A stretch of 64,000 nt of DNA from Muribaculaceae bacterium Isolate-036 (Harlan). GTDB lineage: Bacteria; Bacteroidota; Bacteroidia; Bacteroidales; Muribaculaceae. Below are positions 44,691 through 52,871 of this stretch, one piece after another. Position 1 is the first letter of the stretch; every line of letters begins with the position of its first letter. The notes beneath the pieces were generated by a model. It was not told the origin of the DNA. It did no database searches and saw only the letters and a program-made list of their open reading frames with translations. Where the stretch lies: positions 206,246-270,245 of the forward strand of contig RIAY01000003.1 in the NCBI GenBank assembly GCA_003833075.1. Direction: 5' to 3'. A program made the position numbers and the translations under genes.

Positions 44691-45625
44691 TTACAGTTAT
44701 TCTCTATATAGTTTATGAAACGGGAAGACACATCTTCCATTCTTTTGTAATCGATAAGGTCGTTGACAATATCCGGAAGCGCGGCGTAACCGTGTTGAAG
44801 TCCGGCGAGTCCCATGGCAAGCGCGGCGTTGGTGTCGGCGTCACCTCCGGCATCTACGATACGGTACAGCACTTCCTCGGCGGAATTGCAATGCCATATC
44901 GCCCACAGCGCGGAAGCCATCGTCTTTCTTGCGAACCACAAGGAATTCTCGTCATCAATCTCCAAATCCTCAAACTCTCCCTCATGCGCTATCTCAAGAT
45001 ATTTGAGGGTGCGCGGATCTATCATGTTTGCGATTTCCACCAGTTGCGCGTAATCGGCTGGCTTCCCGGTGCACAGGAGGGAGTCTGCCATGACTGCTAT
45101 GATCGCGCTGCATGCGCTGCAACGTGTGTCGTCATGAGTGATTGCGGAAATATCCACGGCATTGTCTGTCAGATGGGGATTTCCCAGCATCCCGATTACC
45201 ACAGCACGCAGCAAAGCTTCGTTCGATGCCCTGTATACACCGTTGTTTTTCCATATTCTGTGTGTCACCTCCTTCGGGTGCTCCGCCCAGTCCTCATTCG
45301 CAAAAAGTGAGTGGTAGAAATCCGTCATGTCTGCCGGATTCTCCGTGCCCCATTTTTTCAGTCTTGCCGCGAAATCATTCAGATGCAGTTTTCCTTTCTC
45401 CATTATAGATTCGGCAAGCATGACCACGATATGAGTGTCGTTGGTCCATTCTCCGCGTTTCCACAAGCATCTGTGACCATCGCGTATAATCTGCGAGAAG
45501 TGTCTCAACCCCCCGGGATAATAATATTTTACTTCCTCGGCAGACATGAATTCAGTTCCGAGTCCGAGCGCGTCTCCAAGCGCTATGCCGAAAAACGCCC
45601 CTTTTATTCTGTCTCTAAAGTTCAT
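44687..45625 (-). CDS. ADP-ribosylglycohydrolase family protein
   Basis: 312 residues of the DraG/ARH fold. Metal-ligand motifs are FFGIALGDALGLGTEF at the N-terminus, WTNDTHIVVMLAESI, ITHDDTRCSAC and DAGGDADTNAALAMG near the C-terminus. The two-metal site looks complete apart from THI in place of the usual T-D/E-M in the first block. Members remove ADP-ribose from proteins or small molecules; the target here is unknown. It is upstream of and coupled to menA, without an obvious functional link. Confidence 0.88.
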   Translation of the reverse strand: MNFRDRIKGAFFGIALGDALGLGTEFMSAEEVKYYYPGGLRHFSQIIRDGHRCLWKRGEWTNDTHIVVMLAESIMEKGKLHLNDFAARLKKWGTENPADMTDFYHSLFANEDWAEHPKEVTHRIWKNNGVYRASNEALLRAVVIGMLGNPHLTDNAVDISAITHDDTRCSACSAIIAVMADSLLCTGKPADYAQLVEIANMIDPRTLKYLEIAHEGEFEDLEIDDENSLWFARKTMASALWAIWHCNSAEEVLYRIVDAGGDADTNAALAMGLAGLQHGYAALPDIVNDLIDYKRMEDVSSRFINYIENNCK

Positions 45626-45667
45626 TAAGATTCAGATAAGTCCATTAAGATAAAACAGTTCCTAAGA

Positions 45668-46120
45668 TCATCTGCGCAATTTCTTGAAAAATGTCTGCAT
45701 CAGTTCCCGGCATTCATCCTCAAGAACACCAGATGTTATTTCAGTTTTCGGATGTATCGGTGAACGTCCGGGTGAATAGTAGGAGAAGAAACCGCGTTTT
45801 GTATCAGCCGCTCCATATACGATGCGGCCTATCTGGCTCCAGCCCAGTGCGCCGGCACACATGGGGCATGGCTCCACCGTGACGTAGAGCGTGCAGTCGG
45901 GAAGATATTTCCCGCCCAGATACTCCGCAGCCGAAGTGATCGCCTGCATTTCCGCGTGAGCGGTCACATCGTTCAGAGCCTCCGTGCGGTTGTGCGCCCG
46001 GGCAATTATCTTGCCGTTTACGGTTATCACCGCCCCGATTGGGATTTCTCCCGCCTCATATGCCTCTGCTGCCTCGGCAAGTGCAATTCTCATGTAATAT
46101 TCATCGGTCTGTCCTAACAT
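45668..46120 (-). CDS. tadA: tRNA-specific adenosine deaminase (TadA-type nucleoside deaminase)
   Basis: 150 residues with the zinc deaminase motifs HAEMQAI (His-Ala-Glu) and PCPMCAGAL (two Cys), and GAADTKRGFFS towards the C-terminus. It is expected to convert A34 to inosine in tRNA-Arg(ACG). Some paralogues act on guanine or cytosine, so the substrate is by family only. It lies 2 bp after ispH on the same strand. Confidence 0.9.
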   Translation of the reverse strand: MLGQTDEYYMRIALAEAAEAYEAGEIPIGAVITVNGKIIARAHNRTEALNDVTAHAEMQAITSAAEYLGGKYLPDCTLYVTVEPCPMCAGALGWSQIGRIVYGAADTKRGFFSYYSPGRSPIHPKTEITSGVLEDECRELMQTFFKKLRR

Positions 46121-46122
46121 GT

Positions 46123-47016
46123 TCAGGATTCTTTTTCGAGATTGTTTTTGATAAGTTCAGCAATGTCTGCCATCAGCCAGCGTGGGGTAGATGTGGCTCC
46201 GCATATCCCTATCGAGTCCGCACCCTCAAGAAGACTCATGTCCAGCCCTGAACCGTCACTCACGAGATATGACCTCGCGTTTACTTTGCGGCATTCCTCG
46301 AAAAGTACCTTGCCGTTGGAACTTTTGGCTCCGCTGACAAAGACAATGGCATCATGGGATGCGGCGAACTCGCGTAGCTTGGAGAGACGGTTGGCGACTT
46401 GCCGGCATATAGTGTCGAAATATTCGAAACCTCCGGTCTGTTTTCTCGCTTTGATTTCTTCAACTATATGACGGAAACCGTCGAGAGATTTTGTTGTCTG
46501 TGAATAAAGCAGAATATCACGCGAAAGATCTATGGAATCGAGATCGTCTGCATTCTGTATCACTATCGCTTCTCCGTTTGTCTGCCCAACAAGACCGTTG
46601 ACTTCTGCGTGCCCCTCTTTGCCGTAGATAAGAATAAGAGGCATTTCTGTCGTCTCGCCCGATTCACGGCGGCGAAGGTTTTCCGCATACGCCTCCTTGA
46701 TGCGTCGTTGCAGCTGAAGCACCACGGGGCATGTGGCGTCTATGACCCGGATGTTGTTCTCTTCGGCAACAGAATAGGTTGAAGGCGGCTCGCCGTGAGC
46801 CCTCAGCAGCACCGTGGCGTCTTTCAGTGTCCTGAGTTCAGCATGCGTGATTGTCATCAGACCGCGCACGCGGAGACGTTCAACTTCCGAGGCGTTGTGC
46901 ACGATATCACCCAGGCAATACAGAGTCCCGGACTTCTCAAGCTGTTCTTCGGCTTTCTCTATCGCGGTGACGACACCGAAACAGAACCCCGAATTGTCAT
47001 CTACTTCTATCCTCAT
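46123..47016 (-). CDS. ispH: 4-hydroxy-3-methylbut-2-enyl diphosphate reductase
   Basis: 297 residues. The three Fe-S cysteines are seen in NSGFCFGV near the N-terminus, DATCPVV in the middle and SIGICGATSTPRWL near the end; GHAEVNGL and TQTTKSLDGF are also typical. It is the last enzyme of the MEP isoprenoid pathway and yields IPP and DMAPP. Its first 20 nt overlap the end of cmk. Confidence 0.96.
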   Translation of the reverse strand: MRIEVDDNSGFCFGVVTAIEKAEEQLEKSGTLYCLGDIVHNASEVERLRVRGLMTITHAELRTLKDATVLLRAHGEPPSTYSVAEENNIRVIDATCPVVLQLQRRIKEAYAENLRRRESGETTEMPLILIYGKEGHAEVNGLVGQTNGEAIVIQNADDLDSIDLSRDILLYSQTTKSLDGFRHIVEEIKARKQTGGFEYFDTICRQVANRLSKLREFAASHDAIVFVSGAKSSNGKVLFEECRKVNARSYLVSDGSGLDMSLLEGADSIGICGATSTPRWLMADIAELIKNNLEKES

Positions 47017-47686
47017 ACAGTCTAAGCAGCCAGTCCATCTGTTGTGGGATCGTCATGTTGTCATTGTCAAGGAGAACTGCATCATCCGCCTTCCGCAGAG
47101 GTGATTCTTTTCTTGTGGTGTCGATATGATCCCGCTCTTTAATATTTTCGAGCACCTCCTCATATGTGACTTTTTCTCCTTTCTCCGTCAGTTCCTTGAC
47201 GCGACGGCGAGCTCGTTCCTCTGCCGAGGCGTTTACGAACACTTTCATCTCGGCATCGGGGAAAACTGTGGTTCCAATGTCTCGTCCGTCCATCACGATC
47301 CCTTTGTCTCTGCCATATTCCTGTTGTATGGCGGTAAGTCTGTGACGCACTTCCGGAATCACGGCAACCGGACTTACAAGAGAACTGACCTTCATGTCGC
47401 GTATCTCTTTCTCCACATCCTCTCCGTTGAGCAGTGTATGCTGTGTGCCGTCAGCTCCGGCAGGTGTGAATGAAATTCCGATTTCGGGAAGAGATCTTAC
47501 AAGAGCCTCGGTGTCCACACCGCTGTCTGTATCGGCGATGCCGTGTCGTATCGCATATAATGTTACGGCACGGTACATCGCTCCGGAATCTACATATACA
47601 TATCCGATACGGCGCGCAAGATCACGCGCCATAGTGGATTTGCCTGACGATGAATACCCGTCGATTGCTATGATTATTTTTTTCAT
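46997..47686 (-). CDS. cmk: Cytidylate kinase
   Basis: 229 residues. P-loop DGYSSSGKSTMARDLA, then VDSGAMYRAVTLYA, the GRDIGTTVFPDA block, and the lid RRVKELTEKGEKVTYEEV. It phosphorylates CMP and dCMP. It overlaps glgB's stop by 4 nt and ispH's start by 20 nt, giving a glgB-cmk-ispH-tadA order of tightly packed genes. Confidence 0.96.
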   Translation of the reverse strand: MKKIIIAIDGYSSSGKSTMARDLARRIGYVYVDSGAMYRAVTLYAIRHGIADTDSGVDTEALVRSLPEIGISFTPAGADGTQHTLLNGEDVEKEIRDMKVSSLVSPVAVIPEVRHRLTAIQQEYGRDKGIVMDGRDIGTTVFPDAEMKVFVNASAEERARRRVKELTEKGEKVTYEEVLENIKERDHIDTTRKESPLRKADDAVLLDNDNMTIPQQMDWLLRLYEDRSR

Positions 47687-49794
47687 TTTTCACTTTTCTT
47701 TCTTGCCGCCGTTTTCTTTGTAGCTGCGGCAGTCTCTTTTTTTGTTGCCTTTGTTGTCTTCCTTGTTCCTGCAGGTTTGTTTTTTACCATTCTGAGCACC
47801 TGCGCTGTTCTTGCGGGCAGATAGAGCTTGAGCCACCCTTTCCCTGAAGGTGAATACAAGGGGTCGGGTTGTGTGAAGTGGTGTATCGAGTCATCGATAT
47901 TGCCGAAACCTCCGAACCCCGCGGCATCGCTGTCAAGCACGACTTCGTATTCTCCGGCAGGAGCGAGGAATCCGTAATCGCTGAAAGATTTTACAGGACT
48001 CCAGTTGAACACGAATATCAGCTCGCCGCGGCGGAATGCAAGCACTTGGTCGTCATCTTTCTCCCAGAGCTTTTCCACCGGCAGTGCCTGGAAATTAAAA
48101 TGTTTCGAGACAAGTTCCACCATCGCATTGTCGAATGCGTTGAGATATTTGTATTTCAGATCTTCACGGTCAACAAGATCCCACTGTCTGCGTGCGTATT
48201 TGTAGCTCCATCCGTTTCCTTCACGTGGGAAGTCGATCCATTCGGGATGTCCGAACTCATTTCCCATGAAATTGAGATATCCGCCGTTGATGGAAGCCAA
48301 AGTCACGAGTCGTATCATTTTATGCAACGCCATTCCGCGACCTACTGTGCCGTCGGTGTCGTCAGCCATCATGTGCCAGTACATCTCCTTGTCGATAAGG
48401 CGGAAAATGATTGTCTTGTCACCTACGAGTGCCTGGTCATGGCTTTCACAGTAGGAAATCGTCTTCTCGTCGGCACGCCGGTTCGTCAGCTCCCAGAATA
48501 TGGATGTCGGATGCCAGTCTTCGTCTTTCTTCTCCTTGATCATTTTAATCCAGTAATCCGGTATGCCCATCGCCATGCGATAGTCGAACCCTAAGCCTCC
48601 TTCTTCAAACTTCACGGCGAGACCTGGCATTCCGCTCATCTCTTCAGCAATTGTGATTGCCTTGGGATTGATTTCGTGGATCAGTATATTCGCAAGCGAA
48701 AGGTAGACGATGGCGTTGATGTCTTCGTTTCCGTCATAATAATCGTCGTAGCTTCCGAAAGCCTTTCCCAGACCGTGGTTGTAATACAGCATTGATGTGA
48801 CTCCGTCGAAGCGGAACCCGTCGAATTTGTATTCCTCAAGCCAGAACTTGCAGTTCGACAGCAGGAAATGAATGACGGAGTTTTTGCCGTAGTCAAAGCA
48901 AAGCGAGTCCCATGCCGGATGTTCGCGTCGCCAGTCACCATAGAAATACAGGTCATGAGAACCATCGAGTCTGCCCAGCCCTTCCACTTCGTTTTTCACA
49001 GCATGTGAATGTACGATGTCCATTATCACTGCTATTCCCCTTTGGTGCGCGTCATCGATAAGGCGTTTGAGGTCATCGGGTGTGCCGAAGCGGGAGGATG
49101 CGGCGTAGAAGCTGCTGACGTGATATCCGAAAGACCCGTAATACGGGTGTTCCTGGATCGCCATTATCTGGATCGCGTTATATCCGTCGGCAGCGATGCG
49201 GGGAAGTGTCTTGGTGCGGAACTCCTCGTATGTGCCGACCTTCTCCTCTTCCTGTGCCATGCCTATGTGGCATTCATAAATAAGAAGAGGTTTTGTGTCG
49301 GGATTGAATTTCTTTATCTTGAATTTGTAAGGCATCTCCGGCGCGTAGACTTCTGCAGAGAAAATATGGGTGTCCGGATCCTGTACCACTCGTGTTGCAT
49401 ACGCCGGGATTCTCTCGCCGCTTCCGCCTTCCCATTCGACTCTCATTTTATAAAGGTCGCCGTTCCGGATGAAATCGGCAGGGAAATGCGCTTCCCAGAC
49501 TCCTCCTCCGATAGGGGAGAGTGAATAGCGCTCGTCATCTTTCCAGTCGGAGAATGTCCCGATGAGCCATATCTGTGTCGCGTTCGGTGCGTATTCACGG
49601 AAGATCCATTCGCCGTTTTTCTCACGATGAAGGCCGAAATATTTATAAGCGTTGGCGAACTGGGAGAGAGAGCCGCCGGTTTCTGCGGTCAGTTCCTCCA
49701 TTTTTCGGATCACGTCTTCGTGGCGTCCTGTTATGGCTTCGGCATAAGGCTCAAGCCACGGGTCATTGCGAAGAATCTCAAGTTTCTTTTCCAT
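47683..49794 (-). CDS. glgB: 1,4-alpha-glucan branching enzyme with basic C-terminal tail
   Basis: 703 residues. A CBM48 domain (GEWIFREYAPNATQIWLIG) is followed by the GH13 barrel: MDIVHSHA, DGFRFDGVTSM with the nucleophile Asp, IAEEMSGMP with the acid Glu, and ISYCESHDQAL. It has the eukaryote-like GH13_8 architecture found in Bacteroidota. The last 32 residues or so are Lys/Thr/Ala-rich, like a histone H1 tail, and are not part of the fold. It introduces alpha-1,6 branches in glycogen. A gene encoding a fused AAA-DUF4435 protein lies 2 bp upstream. Confidence 0.95.
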   Translation of the reverse strand: MEKKLEILRNDPWLEPYAEAITGRHEDVIRKMEELTAETGGSLSQFANAYKYFGLHREKNGEWIFREYAPNATQIWLIGTFSDWKDDERYSLSPIGGGVWEAHFPADFIRNGDLYKMRVEWEGGSGERIPAYATRVVQDPDTHIFSAEVYAPEMPYKFKIKKFNPDTKPLLIYECHIGMAQEEEKVGTYEEFRTKTLPRIAADGYNAIQIMAIQEHPYYGSFGYHVSSFYAASSRFGTPDDLKRLIDDAHQRGIAVIMDIVHSHAVKNEVEGLGRLDGSHDLYFYGDWRREHPAWDSLCFDYGKNSVIHFLLSNCKFWLEEYKFDGFRFDGVTSMLYYNHGLGKAFGSYDDYYDGNEDINAIVYLSLANILIHEINPKAITIAEEMSGMPGLAVKFEEGGLGFDYRMAMGIPDYWIKMIKEKKDEDWHPTSIFWELTNRRADEKTISYCESHDQALVGDKTIIFRLIDKEMYWHMMADDTDGTVGRGMALHKMIRLVTLASINGGYLNFMGNEFGHPEWIDFPREGNGWSYKYARRQWDLVDREDLKYKYLNAFDNAMVELVSKHFNFQALPVEKLWEKDDDQVLAFRRGELIFVFNWSPVKSFSDYGFLAPAGEYEVVLDSDAAGFGGFGNIDDSIHHFTQPDPLYSPSGKGWLKLYLPARTAQVLRMVKNKPAGTRKTTKATKKETAAATKKTAARKKSEK

Positions 49795-49796
49795 AT

Positions 49797-51389
49797 CTAT
49801 CGGGTTATATTTTCAAATTGGTCATCGTCTGCAAGAAGACAATGTCTTACGGCATTGCGTAGAGTGTCGGCGTCTTTGCCGCCTTGCCTCAGCGCGTCAA
49901 GCACGCCGTTTACATATTCATCTCGCGAACGGTAGCCTAAAAGCTGATGCACGCCCGAATCGGGAAGCATCGGTTTGTGGTTGAATACTTTGAGTATGGC
50001 ATCATAATCGTTGTCGCGTACCATTGCCGCGAACTGCTCCCGGAGCCGGTTGTAGTTTCTTCTCGGTTCCAGTTTGAATACGAGTGATTTAAGATGGGTT
50101 TCAAGTGCTGTGATGCAGGAGAAGCGGGCGTCGATCTTGCATTCAACATCCCGTTTTACCTTGTGTCTGACATGTTGCAGAGCCTGCTGGTCGGCTTTCT
50201 GTTTAAAAGTGTGTATCACCTCTTTTTTCACACGTCTCACAATCTTTTCCGCATCGCGTCCGCGTCGGCGCGCCATCACTCTGATAACGCTTTCGAGGAG
50301 GAAGATGTTTTCAACTTCCGCCACTTCCGGCACCATGATTTCTTTCTTGCGTAGATAACCTACTTCTATGTCGGTTCGCCTGTCGCGGTCAACGATTCCG
50401 CGGCTGCGCAGATGATGCATGCTCTTTAGGTCATTGAACGTGCGGGTGGTCTCTATAACCTTGTCGCAAGAGCCGAGAGGGCGCACGTTCCAGTCGCGGA
50501 ATACGAGCGAATAGAGCTTGAAATCTATGCTGTGCTGCGTGTCACCCTCTATGAAAATCACCGGCTTGCGGCTGCCTGCCAGTTCAAGGAATATATCTTC
50601 GTTGAGCGGCGTGTCGCGGATTATCTCGTAGTTCCATACACTCTGTTTGGAATCGAAGCTTTTGACCCATATACAGGTGCTGTTGTTGCGGGAACTTACG
50701 AAATCAATGTCGACGGAATCGTATACGAACGTGCAGTCGGGGCGCAACGACTCGATTGAATCCCAAAGCGACGAGATAAGCGAAGGGTGGATGAACAGCG
50801 AGGGAGAGTCTATGAATATCACCGCATCCGGCATGGCGTAGAGCACGGCGGCGATATAATAGAGCACAGTTTTCTCACCCTGGCTGAGAGAGGATACAGT
50901 GATAAGGTCATCTCCCGCCTGGGTGGCGAACATCAGGGAGCCTTTGTTGCGCATTATCCTGTTGCCGGGGAAGTTCTGCTCCCAGAGTCTTTTGATAATG
51001 TCGAGTTTGGTGGTCTGCAGCTTGATGCGTTTGCCGGCACCTATCTCCCTGTCTTTGAGTTCGAGGAGATATTCCAGCTCGTCGGCGAAGACCATGTATA
51101 TGAGTTTGTCAAGTTCGCTTACTGCATCGGTGCGCATGTAGGTGTGGCGCGAAGCCGCCTTGCGGTACAGGCTGTCGACCGATCCCTCCTTGTGCGATTC
51201 TTCCCGTTCGGGGAACGATGCCGACAGTGCCGACAGACAATATGCGCGGTTTCCTGCGAGCCTTATCATCTCTTGCATGAAACGGCTCTTGCCGGCTCCG
51301 TTGCCGCCGATTAGAGAGACACGGCGTGTGCCCGACAGCACACGCGTGTCTTTGTTCGGAAATGCGGGAGGAAGGATTATATTGCTCAT
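49797..51389 (-). CDS. AAA (ABC-type) ATPase fused to DUF4435 domain
   Basis: 530 residues. The N-terminal half has Walker A GGNGAGKS (28-35), ABC signature SLSQGE (167-172) and a Walker B region AVIFIDSPSLFIHP, where Asp194 is followed by Ser instead of the catalytic Glu. From about residue 275 a DUF4435/TOPRIM-like domain follows: PVIFIEGDTQ (Glu281, Asp283), GIVDRDRR (Asp334, Asp336) and EVENIFLLE (Glu360). The C-terminal part is basic and helical. In the PARIS defence system an ATPase (AriA) and a DUF4435 effector (AriB) are separate or fused. Here the gene sits in a packed housekeeping run 2 bp from glgB, so a core role is equally possible. Confidence 0.8.
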   Translation of the reverse strand: MSNIILPPAFPNKDTRVLSGTRRVSLIGGNGAGKSRFMQEMIRLAGNRAYCLSALSASFPEREESHKEGSVDSLYRKAASRHTYMRTDAVSELDKLIYMVFADELEYLLELKDREIGAGKRIKLQTTKLDIIKRLWEQNFPGNRIMRNKGSLMFATQAGDDLITVSSLSQGEKTVLYYIAAVLYAMPDAVIFIDSPSLFIHPSLISSLWDSIESLRPDCTFVYDSVDIDFVSSRNNSTCIWVKSFDSKQSVWNYEIIRDTPLNEDIFLELAGSRKPVIFIEGDTQHSIDFKLYSLVFRDWNVRPLGSCDKVIETTRTFNDLKSMHHLRSRGIVDRDRRTDIEVGYLRKKEIMVPEVAEVENIFLLESVIRVMARRRGRDAEKIVRRVKKEVIHTFKQKADQQALQHVRHKVKRDVECKIDARFSCITALETHLKSLVFKLEPRRNYNRLREQFAAMVRDNDYDAILKVFNHKPMLPDSGVHQLLGYRSRDEYVNGVLDALRQGGKDADTLRNAVRHCLLADDDQFENITR

Positions 51390-51420
51390 ACTCGGCTGCT
51401 TGCTTTAGAGTGACAGTTTC

Positions 51421-52029
51421 TTACTGCTGTGTTGTCATTATCCTGGCAAGGTATTTGCCAAGAATGTCGAATTCGATATTGACTTTCGTCCCTTTTTCGA
51501 TTCGGTGGAAGTTGGTGTTGTCGTGCGTATAGGGAATTATCGCCACTTTGAAACTGTTGTCGGTAGGCTCGCAGACAGTAAGGCTTACACCGTTCACCGT
51601 CACCGATCCTTTGTCAACTGTGATGTATCCCTTGCGTGCAAGCTCCTTGTCGGATTCATATTCGAACGTATAGTACCAGCTGCCGTCTGCTTCGCGGACA
51701 TCGGTGCATACGGCGGTCTGATCCACGTGTCCTTGAACGATATGTCCGTCAAGACGTCCGTTCATCTTCATGGAACGTTCGAGATTCACCAGGTCTCCCG
51801 GCTTAAGGTCACCGAGATTGGAGCGGTCAAGGGTCTCTCTTATTGCGGTGACGGTGTATGTGCCGTCGCCGGGAAGAGCCACAACCGTGAGACACACTCC
51901 GTTGTGGGCTACGCTCTGGTCTATTGTGAGTTCGTCTGCAAAACTGCAGCGCATCGTGATATGAAGGTTGCTTCCTTCCTCGCGGAGAGCTACTACCTCT
52001 GCCGCTTCTTCTACAATTCCTGAGAACAT
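51421..52029 (-). CDS. ribE: Riboflavin synthase alpha chain
   Basis: 202 residues with two lumazine-binding repeats. The start MFSGIVEEAAEVVAL is the family hallmark. VAHNGVCLTV and VTVNGVSLTV mark repeats 1 and 2, and GHIVQGHVD is conserved. It dismutates two 6,7-dimethyl-8-ribityllumazine molecules to riboflavin. It lies 13 bp after the DUF4923 gene on the same strand. Confidence 0.96.
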   Translation of the reverse strand: MFSGIVEEAAEVVALREEGSNLHITMRCSFADELTIDQSVAHNGVCLTVVALPGDGTYTVTAIRETLDRSNLGDLKPGDLVNLERSMKMNGRLDGHIVQGHVDQTAVCTDVREADGSWYYTFEYESDKELARKGYITVDKGSVTVNGVSLTVCEPTDNSFKVAIIPYTHDNTNFHRIEKGTKVNIEFDILGKYLARIMTTQQ

Positions 52030-52042
52030 GCTGGAGTCTTTT

Positions 52043-52690
52043 TTAGTTTGATTTGAGTGCGAAGCCTACGCATAGACCATCGTATGAATTCAAAAGAGAG
52101 GAGAGCGTTTTCGCTGCGGATATGTTGGAATATTTTGCCACGGCATCAATGATAGCCATGAGTTTTGTGGCATCGAACATCACATCCATGGTGCTTGAAG
52201 TCTTTTGCACATATGTTTTCACCTTGCCGAGCGAAATCTTTCCTGCCGCATTGAATTTGAATTCGAAAATTCCTTTCTCCGAACCTTGTGTCACAGTGCC
52301 TTTCAGAGTCAGCTTCTTGATTTTCAGCTGGAACTTTCCGGAATTGTCTATGGTGAGAGTGGCTCCGGTGAGCCCGTATTTCTGATAATACGGTTTCAGC
52401 TTGGTCTCGATTGCCGCTCCGGCAGCCTTGCCTCCTGCCTGTTTGAGGAAGTTGTCTCCCTGAAACGCTACAGCCGGACCGGTGGCAAGCCAGTTTCCCT
52501 TGAGATCCTGCACCGACAGGTTGGAGCTGGAGAATACCCCCTCCAACAGGTTGCCTATGGTTTCCGAGGTGTCGCCGCTTCCTCCCAATTTCCCGAGAAG
52601 GTCCTTTAGAGACTGTGCATTGGCCATATTGGAACATGAAATAATCATGGCTGCCAACATCAATAATACTCTGATGTGCTTAATTTTCAT
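52043..52690 (-). CDS. DUF4923 family secreted protein
   Basis: 215 residues with a signal peptide ending MANAQ. The mature protein begins SLKDLLGKLGGSG and includes LKGNWLATGPAVAF, GKFQLKIKKLTLKGTV and a C-terminal helix ending DGLCVGFALKSN. The family is limited to Bacteroidales, is predicted to be periplasmic or outer-membrane associated, and has no known function. It is divergent from the DUF4493 operon. Confidence 0.8.
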   Translation of the reverse strand: MKIKHIRVLLMLAAMIISCSNMANAQSLKDLLGKLGGSGDTSETIGNLLEGVFSSSNLSVQDLKGNWLATGPAVAFQGDNFLKQAGGKAAGAAIETKLKPYYQKYGLTGATLTIDNSGKFQLKIKKLTLKGTVTQGSEKGIFEFKFNAAGKISLGKVKTYVQKTSSTMDVMFDATKLMAIIDAVAKYSNISAAKTLSSLLNSYDGLCVGFALKSN

Positions 52691-52830
52691 ATCGTTATCT
52701 TGTAAACTTAATTTATTCGGTTATTATCTATGGCGGTTAATTGGTGATGATTATTGGCCAAAAATACGCCTTGTCATTGGTTTAATTGGGTCATTTCTGC
52801 ACAAATTTACATTAAAATTAGCAATTATTA

Positions 52831-52849
52831 TAATTTTGTTATAATTTTG
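52831..52849 (+). promoter_or_regulatory. Tandem -7 elements upstream of the DUF4493 operon
   Basis: TAATTTTG occurs twice, at 52831-52838 and 52842-52849, 11 bp apart and 22-41 nt before ATG 52872. Neither has a good TTTG at -33, so use of one, both or neither is open. Confidence 0.4.
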
Positions 52850-52871
52850 TTTCAAATTATTAACCTTGATT

